DNA from: Aurelia coerulea
Taxonomy: Eukaryota > Cnidaria > Scyphozoa > Semaeostomeae > Ulmaridae
Direction: 5' to 3'
DNA: 64,000 nt
Assembly: GCA_039566865.1 (NCBI GenBank)
Contig: CM076943.1
Coordinates: 34,356,663 to 34,420,662 of the forward strand
The notes beneath the pieces are model-generated. The model ran no database searches, was not told where the DNA came from, and saw only the letters and a list, made by a program, of their open reading frames with translations. Positions 35,528 to 47,965 of this stretch are shown here, piece by piece (the stretch's first letter is position 1; each line of letters begins with the position of its first letter). The position numbers and the translations under genes are program-made.

Positions 35528-35691
35528 ACTTTGGTAATTTCATATCTTCATTTTAAAACCATTATTCTAAACACACTTACACGTTTCATGTTTTGTTTTG
35601 TTTTGTTTTGTTTTGTTTGAGAACAAAACATGAAACGTGTAAGTGTGTTTAGAATAATGGTTTTAAAATGAAGGTATGAAATTACCAAAGT
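35528..35691. repeat. 164-bp hairpin: 70-bp arms, TTTTG loop
   Basis: 35528-35597 and 35622-35691 are reverse complements over 70 bp with a single mismatch (T against C). A 24-base loop of TTTTG repeats lies between them. Confidence 0.93.
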
Positions 35692-37494
35692 AAAACTTAG
35701 CGTACAACACACGGGATCAAATACGATCGCTAGCGATAAACGCTGGTGAAAGAAAACAAAATATAAATTTGTTTAGTCTAATTTGCTTCATTTTATTAAT
35801 TTGATTCATTTTGAGTCTATATTTACCAGATAAAAGGTCAGGACTGGCAAAAACCTGCGATGAAAGTAAATGCATGCAACAAAAGGCTAGTTAATGGTTC
35901 CTTTGATTATAATGAAATATAAGGACAAACCCCTCAAGTTTACAATGTCCAATATGACTAACATAAAATAGCCACAATAAACATCTTCTATCATAGGTGT
36001 TTGTCCGCGCGGTTCCGAAATTGATGAAAAACGCGACAAAACATCTTTTAGCGCAAATTTGGATGATTTAGCGAAATAGGCCAAAAACAAATAATCGCTA
36101 GAAAATTGGGCAGTAGTGCAGTTGCCCGGAATTTGCTAGCACGAATATACAACAACAACTTTTACGGTCGGTGATTGGACTGAAAACCTTACTTTTTCCG
36201 GACCAATGCACCTGTCACACGACCGACGGCCGTGGAAAGAAAAGAGGCAGAGACAATAGGTGGAGGGTGGGTGGGGAAAATAATTTGCGCTCCTCTGGTG
36301 CAAACCAGCGTGCTGCTTTGATTATAGACGACTGATAAATATGCCAGTATTACTTTTTATATTCCTTTGAACAACAGACATTCCACGTGCAGCCGACATG
36401 CCCCAACGCAAGAAGTTACTTTCAACGATATTGTCACAAAGATAAAGTTGTAAACATGGTCACAAGGGACACAGCCCTATTGACTAAGAAACTAACATCA
36501 CGTTCCATTAATTGCGATTAAATTGCATTCAATCGCCATTTAATGGTTCCTTTGATTATAATGAAATATAAGGACAAACCCCTCAAGTTTACAATGTCCA
36601 ATATGACTAACATAAAATAGCCACAATAAACATCTTCTATCATAGGTGTTTGTCCGCGCGGTTCCGAAATTGATGAAAAACGCGACAAAACATCTTTTAG
36701 CGCAAATTTGGATGATTTAGCGAAATAGGCCAAAAACAAATAATCGCTAGAAAATTGGGCAGTAGTGCAGTTGCCCGGAATTTGCTAGCACGAATATACA
36801 ACAACAACTTTTACGGTCGGTGATTGGACTGAAAACCTTACTTTTTCCGGACCAATGCACCTGTCACACGACCGACGGCCGTGGAAAGAAAAGAGGCAGA
36901 GACAATAGGTGGAGGGTGGGTGGGGAAAATAATTTGCGCTCCTCTGGTGCAAACCAGCGTGCTGCTTTGATTATAGACGACTGATAAATATGCCAGTATT
37001 ACTTTTTATATTCCTTTGAACAACAGACATTCCACGTGCAGCCGACATGCCCCAACGCAAGAAGTTACTTTCAACGATATTGTCACAAAGATAAAGTTGT
37101 AAACATGGTCACAAGGGACACAGCCCTATTGACTAAGAAACTAACATCACGTTCCATTAATTGCGATTAAATTGCATTCAATCGCCATTTAATGGTTCCT
37201 TTGATTATAATGAAATATAAGGACAAACCCCTCAAGTTTACAATGTCCAATATGACTAACATAAAATAGCCACAATAAACATCTTCTATCATAGGTGTTT
37301 GTCCGCGCGGTTCCGAAATTGATGAAAAACGCGACAAAACATCTTTTAGCGCAAATTTGGATGATTTAGCGAAATAGGCCAAAAACAAATAATCGCTAGA
37401 AAATTGGGCAGTAGTGCAGTTGCCCGGAATTTGCTAGCACGAATATACAACAACAACTTTTACGGTCGGTGATTGGACTGAAAACCTTACTTTT

Positions 37495-40400
37495 TCGCCC
37501 AACACGCAGTGCCCCACCCAATCACCACCTGAGAGAGAAAGGCAGAAAGCAGAGAAAGCTGCAGGATTTGTGCTCTACGACCGAGCACTTGGCCACCCCT
37601 ACATTAGGGGATTTGTTTTACTTTTTTTTTACTTTTTTACTTTTTCTTCTGTCACTTCTTCTTCTGCTCATCTCCTTGATTCTTTTTTTTTATATTTTCA
37701 TAAATACATTTTCATATTTACAAGTTTTTTTTTACTTCTTGTTTTTACGAACTTTACACCACAACTGCAGAACAACACAACGATACACATACTTATCCAG
37801 CTTGGGCCTGCCAGCTATTGATTTTAGCCGTTTTGATTTAAAGAGACTAAAATGATGAGGATTGACTGATTGTTAAAAGAACTAGGAAATACAAAACTTC
37901 AAAACTGCAAAATCGTATGCCAGAGAGAGTGTTTTTGTTGTTGATTTTTGTTTAAATGATGCATCTGTGGAAAAAGGAAAGCCCCGTCCTTTGCAAGTTT
38001 CATCTGCAAAATGTAAAACAGAGGCTCTAAGTATTTACAAGTATTGCTAAAAATGGATTGCCCTTTCAAGCCCTATCCCCCAAAAAGAAGGCGGTAAGTT
38101 GATTGAAAGCAATTAATTATTTGCAGTTAGTGCAACTAGTACCAAAACTAGATGTATAGGCCTTCACATAAAGTATCTTTCAATTCAAAGGGAAACTATA
38201 CTCCCAAAAGGAAGTCGATTTGGATGCTGCAAACAAGAAACTTCGTTATCCAATCTGAACATAACTAGCAAATCTCGTGGGTTGCCATTGTAGGATTGTA
38301 GGATTTTTGCGTCAAAGCCCATTCTGCAAGTCCCGAAATAGTAGGTTTATTGCCCTCAAAATGAAGATTTTTATATGATATTCTTTCCGATCTTCTTATA
38401 TTTTTTTTTTTTTTCCTTTGTTTTTGTTTTGTTTTTATTTGTTTTTTGTTTTAAACTACACCTCAGGTGAGATTTAACATTGGTATCCTTGACTGCAATG
38501 GATTCAATGCATTATATTGCACACATATCCTTTTCCCATATTCAATAGACAGTGAAGATACTTGCGAATATTTTCATTTCATCTTTTTCATTTGCTTTAA
38601 TATTTTTGTTTTGGTGAAGTTGTTGCTTCTATGCTACTTCTTTTCTCTTTACTAGCAGTTTGATATACTTTCAGCCCCTTCTAGGATTCTCCAACTAGTT
38701 TCAAGGGAGGAATATCATTCATGCAAACAGAGAGCAGTCCAAAGAGCTAAACCTGGTTGGCGTATACACTAGATTAATAGAATATTGAAACCCAATCACC
38801 AGAGCACATACTTTGAATTGCCTTACGGACCAAAAACTGTTTGTTTATCTAAAATCTTTATTCAACTTCGATAATCAAAACCAAATGATAGACAAACTCG
38901 CAAACTTGTCTTTTGTCTTAAACTTTTGTTTTGTTTTTGTTTTTGTTTTTTGTTATTTGATTTTTTGTTTATAAGAGACATTTTTATATCCATAGTTAGG
39001 TTAACTTGAATGGAGTGAATTCCACCTGTCAAGAGAAAATTTGAACAAATTATTCAAATCTGAAAGAAAAACACTGCATTAGATTCCGAGGGCTAAACTT
39101 CAAGGTAACTGCCAAACGTTTCAGCATACACGTTTTACTTTACAAGCAACAGGCTTATCAGAATCCAGTACCATGATGACCAAAACTTCAAGAAACTCAA
39201 GCACTACCGCTCAAGAAAAATTAAGAAACTCTAAATCTTTTCTAGAATAAGAGTGGTAGATTACGGTTCGATACTCTCTGACAAAGCTACCTTCATTTTT
39301 CTTTTCAACTTTAGACTGCAAGAAACAGTAACTTTCAGCCTTAATATGCATGGCTTATCTGAGCTGACAATATCAATGCAAAATGCAAGCCCTTTCACGA
39401 TAAGAAGGCTCAACTTCGAACCAAAACGCAATTTTTAGGCCCCAAAAAATAAGAAACTAACCCAGAACATTTTACTGCTGAAACAACCCAACGTTCAAGC
39501 GAAACTAAGAGACTTTTAGTATTAAGTGCTACCCAAGTTTCTTATAAAAACAAAAAATTAAATTGAAACAAAACAAACAAACAAAAAATCCGTGTAGATC
39601 CATAAGGTGAGGGCGTTGATAGAAGCAAAACAATTTTCATTTACAATGATAGCTATTTCCAGACCCGCAGTGTCCGAAAACCTTCAGGCACACACGCCTG
39701 AAAGGAATGTAGATACAAGCACGCATTCCCGAAATAAGAAATGAATATGACGACTGAGACCAGTTGAAAAATCGTTGGAATGCAAGAATGTGATGCTTTG
39801 CACGATTTGAAATACCAAAAATCTTAGCCATTACCAAATGTTCACAAGACTATAATACCCAAGGCACTCAGAACCCCTTAAGAAGACTCTACTAGTTCCA
39901 AAACAATCCACACAGTCGCCTGTGGAAAAAGGAAAATAATGACAGCGAAACATTCTACTACGCGACACTAGCCCAAGCCCTAGTCACAAGGCGGAATTAT
40001 AAAAGCGTGAAGCCTGAGAACTGGTTTGAAACAAGAGCAAATAATACAGTGTCCAAAATACAGATTTTTCCAGGTACAATGCTAGACATCCAACCAGGCG
40101 TGGCTTCTTGAAAAGCGCCCAAGCAGTTTTGTTTTAACCGTGAAAATGACTGGAAAGTCGGGAAAGTCGGGAAAGTCACGATTCAACAAATAACATAAAG
40201 CAATACTAGCTCCTGCAAGAATATGACGAACAGTGTATAAGATTATCTCAAGTGACCAATTAGAACAGGAGACCGAGTTCGAATTGGGCGAGGCGAGCAC
40301 AAGCAAACACGACATGCAGCACAAGGTGGGCAAGTAAACAGTGCATGCAACCCTAAAGGAAATGAAATGAATAGGTACAAAAGCCCACAAAAGCCCATTT

Positions 40401-40704
40401 ACCTCACTCTGAACCAGCCTGAAAGCTCTACAGTGTCACCGTGCAAAGCTTCAGCAGCAAAATTTTTAACGCACGATATACTGCATGTCGCGATACCCGC
40501 AAGGCCTCACAACGAGTCGGTCGTCTGATCTTTGGCCAAATCCCAGACCTTTCCCAACATAATGCAATTCAAATTGCTCAAAGAGTCAGCCAAAATATGA
40601 ACAAACATTTAGTACAGAAAATAAATTAATGGTTGGATCTCACCATGAACGACCAAACAACAAACCACGCAACATCTTGAATAGGCCACTACCTTCTCAG
40701 CGAA
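37495..40704. other. 3.2-kb insertion or replacement inside repeat unit 3, no gene recognised
   Basis: T-rich tracts at 37610-37740, 38395-38460 and 38920-38975, and a subfamily-2 GTTTCTTA repeat at 39137-39556. No coding domain is recognised. Its first bases (AACACGCAGTGCCCCACCCA) resemble the reverse complement of 57170-57195. No TSD is visible and about 79 bp of the repeat is missing, so it may be a recombination product. Confidence 0.5.
39137..39556 (-). repeat. Copy of TTTATAAGAAACT-ended repeat (subfamily 2, inverted)
   Basis: Reverse complement of 32604-33028 over most of its length, with the same AGTACT, CTCAACTTCGAAC and TTTTTAGGCCC landmarks. It ends AGTTTCTTATAAAAAC. Confidence 0.8.
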
Positions 40705-41310
40705 AAATAATCTGCGCTCCTCTGGTGCAAACCAGCGTGCTGCTTTGATTATAGACGACTGATAAATATGCCAGTATTACTTTTTATATTCCTTTGAACA
40801 ACAGACATTCCACGTGCAGCCGACATGCCCCAACGCAAGAAGTTACTTTCAACGATATTGTCACAAAGATAAAGTTGTAAACATGGTCACAAGGGACACA
40901 GCCCTATTGACTAAGAAACTAACATCACGTTCCATTAATTGCGATTAAATTGCATTCAATCGCCATTTTAAGGCTAATTGTGCTAAAAATAGAAACTAAA
41001 AAATTTTGCAAAGTATGTATATTTGAACTATGACATGTTTCCTACTATTTAAAACAAATTTGGAGAAAATCGGTTGAGTGGTTGATTAAATAGAATTTTT
41101 CTGGTTAAGAAGGTATAAATTTGCCAATTTTCGTCAGTTTTTCGGTTGCCTAGCAAGGAATCACGTGACTTATTAATTGTCATTGCTATATTTGAATAGC
41201 CAATTGTCTAAAGAACAATAGGGGTAAGTCTTATTGCTATATCTTTTGTAGTTTTGGGGAAAAAGACAGTACAAAATACCTAAAAAATCACCCAGTACAT
41301 ATAGGGTTAA

Positions 41311-41494
41311 CTATCCTAGTACTGTGCCTGCGAACCCCGTTACATACAGTTTTATCCTTAGCAAGTATAGAAAAATCCAAAAAATATCTAAACAATATCT
41401 AAACAATTCTTGATCAAACACACAGCTTTTTATGTCTGATACTAAAATGGCAAAAATTCTAAGAAACTTTTGTATATTATTAGCCAAGTGCTCA
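41311..41494. other. Short spacer, nothing recognised
   Basis: AT-rich sequence between the piggyBac-like relative and the satellite-ended structure. Confidence 0.4.
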
Positions 41495-41621
41495 CATGGC
41501 ATGCATGGCTATCCCTCGATGTATCAGAGAATGAATTTCATCCAAGGGTAGACTTTTATCAAAGAATGAATTTTATCTAAAGATGAATTTTATTGACTCA
41601 ATTTAATTCTATATTTTAGTA

Positions 41622-42488
41622 AATTTGTCGACTGGCTGCAGAAAGTGGGTGATCTGGGTGATTCGGGTGAACCAGGTATTTTAGTACTGAAGAGACAGAA
41701 AGAGAGAGTCACTGAGAAAAAATAAATTTATCGACTGGCTGGAGAAAGTGGGTGATCTGGGTGATTCGGGTGAACCAGGTATTTTAGTACTGAAGAGACA
41801 GAAAGAGAGAGTCACTGAGAAAAAATAAATTTATCGACTGGCTGGAGAAAGTGGGTGATCTGGGTGATTCGGGTGAACCAGGGATTTCAGCACTGAAGAG
41901 ACACAGAGAGAGTCACTGAGAAAAAATAAATTTGTCGACTGGCTGCAGAAAGTGGGTGATTTGGGTGATTCGGGTGAACCAGGTATTTTAGTACTGAAGA
42001 GACAGAGAGAGAGTCACTGAGAAAAAATAAATTTGTCCACTGGCTGCAGAAAGTGGGTGATCTGGGTGATTCGGGCGAACCAGGTATTTTAGTACTGAAG
42101 AGACAGAAAGAGAGTCACTGAGAAAAAATAAATTTATCGACTGGCTGGAGAAAGTGGGTGATCTGGGTGATTCGGGTGAACCAGGGATTTCAGTACTGAA
42201 GAGACACAGAGAGAGTCACTGAGAAAAAATAAATTTGCCGACTGGCTGCAGAAAGTGGGTGATCTGGGTGATTCGGGTGAACCAGGTATTTTAGTACTGA
42301 AGACACAGAGAGAGAGTCGCTGAGAAAAAATAAATTTATCGACTGGCTGCAGAAAGTGGGTGATCTGGGTGATTCGGGTGAACCAGGTATTTTAGTACTG
42401 AAGACACAGAGAGAGAGAGTCGCTGAGAAAAAATAAATTTATCGACTGGCTGGAGAAAGTGGGTGATCTGGGTGATTCGGGTGAACCA
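41622..42488 (+). repeat. About 101-bp satellite, about 8.5 copies
   Basis: The unit contains CGACTGGCTGCAGAAAGTGG, GTGATCTGGGTGATTCGGGT, TTTAGTACTGAAGAGACA and AATAAATTTATC. Unit spacing is 101-103 bp. Array ends and unit variation (GA dinucleotide number) are visible. Confidence 0.95.
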
Positions 42489-43657
42489 TTTCTTGTCTTT
42501 TAGTAACTTTTTACAGACTTCTTTTTCAGAGATATTGTGTGATATGTAAGTGTAATTTTTTTTGCACTGTATATATTGCCTTAATTAATGTTTCGGCGGA
42601 AACATGGTTTTTATAAATTTGACAGTGGTTTCATAAATTCATTCATTCATCCCAGTTGTCTTTTCGTCGTGTTTTCCTTTTTACGTGTTCTAGATTGTAG
42701 CATATTGCAACGTCGGTACCTTTTTCTAGATTCCCACCATTCCGGATTTGCTAGCACCATATCGCAGGTGCAAGGAGTTATATGTAATGAATAACATTAA
42801 GCCTTTCGTACAGCATCCTGTACGGTACCACGTTAGGACAATACTGTTTTCCAATTTCAACTACAAGACGTACCTCCTAATTTCATTGCCGCAATGCGCC
42901 AGATATTCGCTACCGACAGGATAATCATCCTATCATCATTTTGTTTGGGGGTATGTCGAATGACAACCTGCTGAATATTTGAGAGGTCGTAGATAGGGAC
43001 TGTAGAGCTGGATAGCTTAGGGAAGCTTAGGGAAGCTTTAGCCCCCTCCCCCAAGTACTTCAAAAAGATAGTTTTTTAGCTTTTTGACGATTATGTTTAT
43101 ATGATCAAATACGGCCATTCATTTTTATCACTAAATATAAGAGGTACACCTATTTGTTTATAAGAAACTGTCCATAAGATACTCAACTCTCAGATGATAA
43201 AAAAAGATAAGAAACCCCAGCACTGGGAAAATATAACTTTAAAAGCTATTTATTTTGAAAAAGGGGGTCCTTAACATGTTAACATCTTTTACCTTATTTT
43301 CACTCGTTTCCTATTTCATGCGACTGGAAAGTTAGACTCTTTTTTTTAAGAATATTGTTTATAAGAATACTCAGGCTCAGAACCGTCCAATGTTTTTAAA
43401 GAATATCATCAGAATATTGTTTAGGCTCAGCTCGCCATGTTCGTGTCTTATTTTTCAGCAGCTACCTGTTTTGCCATGTTCAAAACAGGGAATCTCATGA
43501 CTGATGTATCTCATTTGTTAAAACATGTTTACAACTTTATGATTGTCAAGAACATTCGTATTGCTATATTCTTTCGTTCGTCCATTTTCTCGTAATGACA
43601 CAGACATTTCTTTACGTTCCCCTGAAACCATATCAGAACTGGAAAAATTGGAATACT
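42489..43657. other. No gene recognised; includes GTTTCTTA repeat at 43143-43380
   Basis: Short open frames show no known domain. 43143-43330 is an inverted, diverged copy of the subfamily-1 repeat (GTTTATAAGAAACTGTCC, ACTCTCAGAT, CAGCACTGGGAAAATATAA). Confidence 0.5.
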
Positions 43658-43661
43658 TTAA

Positions 43662-44541
43662 CCCTAATCCTACCGGGGGGGGGGGGGTGTTTTCCACCCC
43701 CCCTGTCGGTTTTTTTGCAGAGCATTCTTTAACGACAAAAGCTATGACCCTCAAACTCTCTGACAATTACTAATTATCTATTAGCTACATTTTGACAATT
43801 AAATTTTGAACAATATGTGTCACGTGACAGATGACACTACCATATTTGGAGCAAGGTATTAGAAAAATTAATGATTTTGATATTTTTACTCCCAGAATTA
43901 GTTCAAAACGTTGACTATAGTACTTTAAAAGAATCAGCAAACAATTAGCTTTCCATTGTTGTCAATAACAATGGATTTTGCTGACGTCAGCATTCTTAAA
44001 TGATGACGTCACTCTGGCTGCCATTTTGGGTCATTTTGGCAAATTTTGAAGTTTTTTCCGATAGATTTTGTTAAAAATGCACAGAATTGCGTTATGCAAT
44101 ACTTTAAAAGCATTTTGAGCTAATTATTATCAACTTTTGGCAGAAAAACACAGTTTTTAGTTATGACGTCATCAATTTTTGTCATTTTCTTCCAAAATAA
44201 CAGTCTAAAAACACTCATATGCATCATATTTGAATTGGAAATGAATAATACGCCAAATAAGGATGGAAGAAGTCATTCAGATTACCTTTATTCCGTTTTT
44301 AGAACAAATAAGCCGGAAAGCCATATATTTTGACATTTTCCGGCATTATGACGTCATAGTGACGTCACCTAATGAGGTGGCCACGCCCAAAACTACCAAT
44401 CGGCTAAGAATAGCTAGGAATACGCCCTTGCCAAGTTTCAATGATTTCCCATTAGTCTACGGCTATTTATAGAGGGGGGGTGGAAAGCACCCCCCCCCCC
44501 CCCGGCTATGTTAGATCAAAAAAAGCCCGGTAGGATTAGGG
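43662..44541. mobile_element. 880-bp piggyBac-like non-autonomous element
   Basis: TTAA lies at 43658-43661 and 44542-44545. The perfect inverted ends CCCTAATCCTACCGGG are followed by G/C-run hairpins. Same size and layout as 8510-9392, with shared CACGTGAC, ATATTTGGAG and repeated TGACGTCA motifs. No transposase. Confidence 0.88.
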
Positions 44542-45131
44542 TTAAGAATGTTTGAATGCTCAAAACAAAATTTCTTAAGAATTTTGAGGCTGGACAAACT
44601 TTATGGTACATTGGAAAGGCTTCAACGGCTCTGTTTCGAAACGTTCAGGGAGTGGGGGGGGGGGGGGGTGGATTGGTAAAGTGCGAGTTGCGAGTTACGA
44701 GTAAATAGGGTAGGGTTGGGTAATATCGGTCTAAAAAGAATGAGTGAAATCTCAAAATGGATAGCTGGTAAAACGACAATAAAATGCAAACAATTTCAAA
44801 AGCTTCGTTTAATTGACATTCAGTGCTTCTTGTTTCTTGGGAAAAAAATCTCAGCTCTGACAAAGGCAGTTAAATATTTTTAAAAAATTTTCTCTTATGG
44901 CAACTAAAATAGGCCCATTTTTTCCGACGAGCGGGAAGAGTGGGTCTATTTTCAAAACTTGTGCAATATTGGAATGCAAAAGGATAAATGATTAGACAAA
45001 TTAATGGAAATACCTTTCTCAACTATTCTCTATTTCAATAAAATCACAAGCTTTGCCTTTTATCGCAAAAGCAATCCCGTTCCCGCGACGAAACTAAAAC
45101 TACGGTCATTATGCTGTGATCCGCCATCGTT

Positions 45132-45415
45132 GTGACTTGCAAGTCAGTGATCGAATTGGATAATAACAGTCAAATAAAAATGGTTTCAGTATGTTTACTC
45201 CAATTTATTGGTTACAAGACAGCAACTGCGGTAATAGGAAACCCATTTTCGCATTTTAGACAGAAAACAACGTGGCAAGATGAATATAAGTGCGAAAATT
45301 TAAGCAATTCAAGGCTTCGAAAAAGCTCTAGCAAAAAGCTCAGTAGACCCACTTTACCCCGTAGACCCAAATTACCCCACCCTACCCAAGTGCAAAGTGC
45401 GAGTTGGTACATTTA
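45132..45415 (+). repeat. Segment shared with 49560-50110
   Basis: Both share TTACAAGACAGC, AACGTGGCA, AAGTGCGAAAA, AGCAATTAAAGGCTTCG, and a closing CACCCTA-CCAAG block in the same order. The downstream copy is longer, with an insertion. No coding domain. Confidence 0.55.
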
Positions 45416-45527
45416 AAATGCGAGTTGCGAGTTCGGTAAAAAAAACCTCAGATTTTCCGAAGTTTTCCAACTTTTGCAGCTAAAACATTGTGATTTTTTG
45501 GAGAGCCTTTGTCAAGATTAGGGGAGT

Positions 45528-47243
45528 ATAAAGAAAATTTTTAACATTTCTTTTGAGAAAGGGATAATTCCAAAAAAATGGAAGAAAATAATTGTTAAAA
45601 CGTTATATAAAAAGAAAGGGAACAGAAGAGAGCTAAAAAATTGGCGTGGAATATTTCTCACATCTAGCATCAGTAAAATCTATGAAAAAATTATTTTAAA
45701 TAGACAGATTACAAACATAGATAAAGGTTTTTCTGAGGCAGCGGCTGGTGGAAGGAAAGGTAGATCAACACTTGACCACTTATTTGTTAGCCAGGCTATC
45801 ATTGATTATTACAAATATATAAGATGTAATATAAAATTCATGTTTCTTGACTTGGAGAAAGCGTTTGATAAACTACATTTAAAATCGTGTCTGATAGACC
45901 TATACAGAAGTGGAGTAAAAGGAAAATGTTTGAAAAGCATATATGAACTTAACAAAGAAAGCTCCATAAGAATTGATTCCCCAAATGGAACAACAACAGA
46001 GATAGGAATAGGGGAAAACCTAAAACAGGGTACAATTCTAGCAGCACCCATATGTGCCAACCACATTGATAAAGGAGTAAAACCAATATATGATCAAAAT
46101 TTAGGAATAAGGTACGGAAATATCTTGATACCCCCGTTACTTTACCAAGATGATATCATGCTTGCTTCAATTTCAACAAACAAAATGCAAGAAATGTTAA
46201 ATATTCTTGAAATATACCAGAAACAAAACTTACTTAATTTTAACATGGATAAAAGTGAATGTTTGACAATGAAATTCAATAAGCTCAAAAGAGGTAACCA
46301 ATCAAATGAACTGAAATTAAACAACTGCACAGTAAAGGAGGTAGAAAGCTACAAATATCTTGGGGACATGAAAAATAATAAAGGAACATTAGATGATAAC
46401 ATTTCAAACAAAAAGAAAGCTGCAATGGGTATAATTAATGAAATAAAATTTTTGGTTGATCAACCAACTTTCAAAAAACAAAAAATGGAGATCAGTATAA
46501 AACTTATTGAGTCTATACTAATTCCCAAAATACTATATGGATGTGAAACATGGACAAATGTGTCAAAACAACAATTAAAAATACTAGAGACAATACAAAA
46601 AGATGCAGTAACAAAAACTAATTCCATTCCAAGTACAACACCATATGAAGGTATAACATATGAATGTGGTCTTATGCCAATTACTTACAGGATAAAAATG
46701 AAAAGACTTGTATACCTTAGAAAGTTGATAAAAATGAAAGACAGTCGACTAACGAAAAAGGTTTATGAGGAGCAAAAACGTCTAAATCTAGATAAATGCT
46801 GGGACTCAGAAACAAAAAATGATTTAAAAGAGCTAAACATAGATATCTCAGAGGAACAAATAGGCAAGCTGACAAGCAAAGAATGGAAAAATATGATAGT
46901 AAATAGAATAACTTCGATAATACAAAAAGATATGAAGAAATGTAACAAAACAAAATTAAGATTACTAAAAAACAATTGCTTTGGGAAAAAAGAATACATT
47001 AATCATAAACATGCAGCAAACCTATTGTCTTTGAAACTAAACATGACTGACTTAAAAGCTAACTATAAGGGAAAACATGAAAATGCCTTATGCAGAAGGT
47101 GTGGAGCTCAAGAAGAAACCATTGAACACTTATTTCAGTGCCAAAATTTTAAAGAAAGATCTTTGAACACAAATGATTTACTGAAAAGTGACCCAACAAA
47201 ACTCGGAAAGATTTTTAAAATGGTTGAGATGTTTTTATCATAA
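45528..47243 (+). CDS. Non-LTR reverse transcriptase with YQDD active site, 5'-truncated
   Basis: It is open for about 571 codons after a TAG near 45522, with no frame break, so it is the best preserved reading frame in the window. RT blocks: NWRGIFLTSSISKIYEKII, FLDLEKAFDKL (catalytic Asp, 45849), LKQGTILAAPI in place of the usual PQGSxLSP block, and LLYQDDIML at 46137-46163 as the active site. The C-terminal region has a CX2CX9HX4C zinc knuckle near 47092-47142. It has no N-terminal endonuclease and no clear REL-type domain after the knuckle. The 3' UTR ends in (ATT)n at 47340-47358. The clade is unassigned; candidates include R4/NeSL-like and RTE-like groups. Probably a 5'-truncated insertion. 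Confidence 0.85.
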   Translation: MKKIFNISFEKGIIPKKWKKIIVKTLYKKKGNRRELKNWRGIFLTSSISKIYEKIILNRQITNIDKGFSEAAAGGRKGRSTLDHLFVSQAIIDYYKYIRCNIKFMFLDLEKAFDKLHLKSCLIDLYRSGVKGKCLKSIYELNKESSIRIDSPNGTTTEIGIGENLKQGTILAAPICANHIDKGVKPIYDQNLGIRYGNILIPPLLYQDDIMLASISTNKMQEMLNILEIYQKQNLLNFNMDKSECLTMKFNKLKRGNQSNELKLNNCTVKEVESYKYLGDMKNNKGTLDDNISNKKKAAMGIINEIKFLVDQPTFKKQKMEISIKLIESILIPKILYGCETWTNVSKQQLKILETIQKDAVTKTNSIPSTTPYEGITYECGLMPITYRIKMKRLVYLRKLIKMKDSRLTKKVYEEQKRLNLDKCWDSETKNDLKELNIDISEEQIGKLTSKEWKNMIVNRITSIIQKDMKKCNKTKLRLLKNNCFGKKEYINHKHAANLLSLKLNMTDLKANYKGKHENALCRRCGAQEETIEHLFQCQNFKERSLNTNDLLKSDPTKLGKIFKMVEMFLS

Positions 47244-47339
47244 ATAGGAAAAAGAAAAACACCCAAAAAAACCTGTGTTACTGGTGCAATACCCATGTTT
47301 TGTAGCTTGTAACTGCTCCGGAATGGAGAATTGGTTGCT

Positions 47340-47358
47340 ATTATTATTATTATTATTA
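47340..47358 (+). repeat. (ATT)n tail of the RT element
   Basis: About six ATT units lie about 100 bases after the RT stop codon, as expected for a microsatellite 3' tail of a LINE. Confidence 0.75.
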
Positions 47359-47759
47359 GGGAGCCGCTAATAAAGGATTTGCTGTGAGCTCGGTTAATTA
47401 GTCGAAAGGGAAGAAAAATTATTCTCTTTGGTATTTCTTGAGTTGGTAACAGGCTGTATTGATCGAAAAGTTTCTTAAAGATTGAAAAGTTTCTTAACTT
47501 CCAATTGACCACCCATCGCTTCTATAGCCTACGCGTAAACCCATTATTTCAAAAGAAGAAAAAGTTTACGAAACAATAATGAGCAAAAGCTTGCTTCTAC
47601 AGTTCCAGAGTTCTGGAACTTAATTTATGCAGCCTTTGTTGAGACGCGTTTCAGACATTTTTTTAACAGATTTTTGAACATTATTTGAACAGAGAATAAT
47701 TAATTGGACAGCCATAGCAAGCTTTATCTCTTTATTTCACGTGAAGTCAGGGGCGTCGT

Positions 47760-47965
47760 GGGGCCTGGAAGTTAAGAAACTTTTAGTACTATGGGCTTAT
47801 CCAAGTTTCTTATAAAAGAAAAAGTCAGATCGTGATTCTTTTAAGACAACTAAGGCAAGTCCACAATTTACTGCATTACAGTAACATTCGTGAACAACTT
47901 GGGGAGAATGAAAGCTGCAAATTGTAATAGGCCCCCGTAGCTTCTTATAAAGAAAATTACGAATC
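47760..47965 (-). repeat. Short copy of TTTATAAGAAACT-type repeat
   Basis: Contains AAGAAACTTTTAGTACTA, AAGTTTCTTATAAAAG and GCTTCTTATAAAG. Related fragments lie at 47465-47505. Confidence 0.6.

Larger units (their letters stand above)
35891..40968 (+). repeat. 649-bp tandem repeat, three units, third one split
   Basis: Unit 1 is 35891-36539, unit 2 is 36540-37188, and unit 3 is 37189-37494 plus 40705-40968. Units 1 and 2 look identical. Unit 3 lacks about 79 bp at the insertion point. The unit holds no convincing gene; a 73-codon minus-strand frame repeats only because the DNA repeats. Confidence 0.9.
35163..41306. mobile_element. Expanded relative of the piggyBac-like element containing tandem repeats
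   Basis: About 35215-35520 matches the left interior of 8510-9392 (same order of TATTTGGAGAGT, ATTCGATT, TTTCATTTGATATATAA and paired TATGACGTCA). About 40970-41306 matches its right interior (GGTTGCC, ATCACGTGAC) and ends GGG next to TTAA at 41307-41310. The left terminus is uncertain (TTAAACCC near 35163). About 5.4 kb of extra sequence lies between: a hairpin, a 649-bp tandem repeat and a 3.2-kb insertion. No transposase is seen. Confidence 0.6.

Noticed and set aside
36518..36739. 73-codon minus-strand frame repeated three times (also 35887-36090 and 37167-37388)
   Set aside because: It repeats only because the 649-bp DNA unit repeats; no domain and no conservation independent of the repeat.
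41622..42488. Direct-repeat array considered as CRISPR
   Set aside because: Units are contiguous ~101-bp tandem copies without unique spacers, and the context is eukaryotic transposon DNA.
43662..43680. CCCTAATCC and CCCTATT considered as telomere-like repeats
   Set aside because: They are the single-copy terminal inverted repeats of piggyBac-like elements next to TTAA, not arrays.
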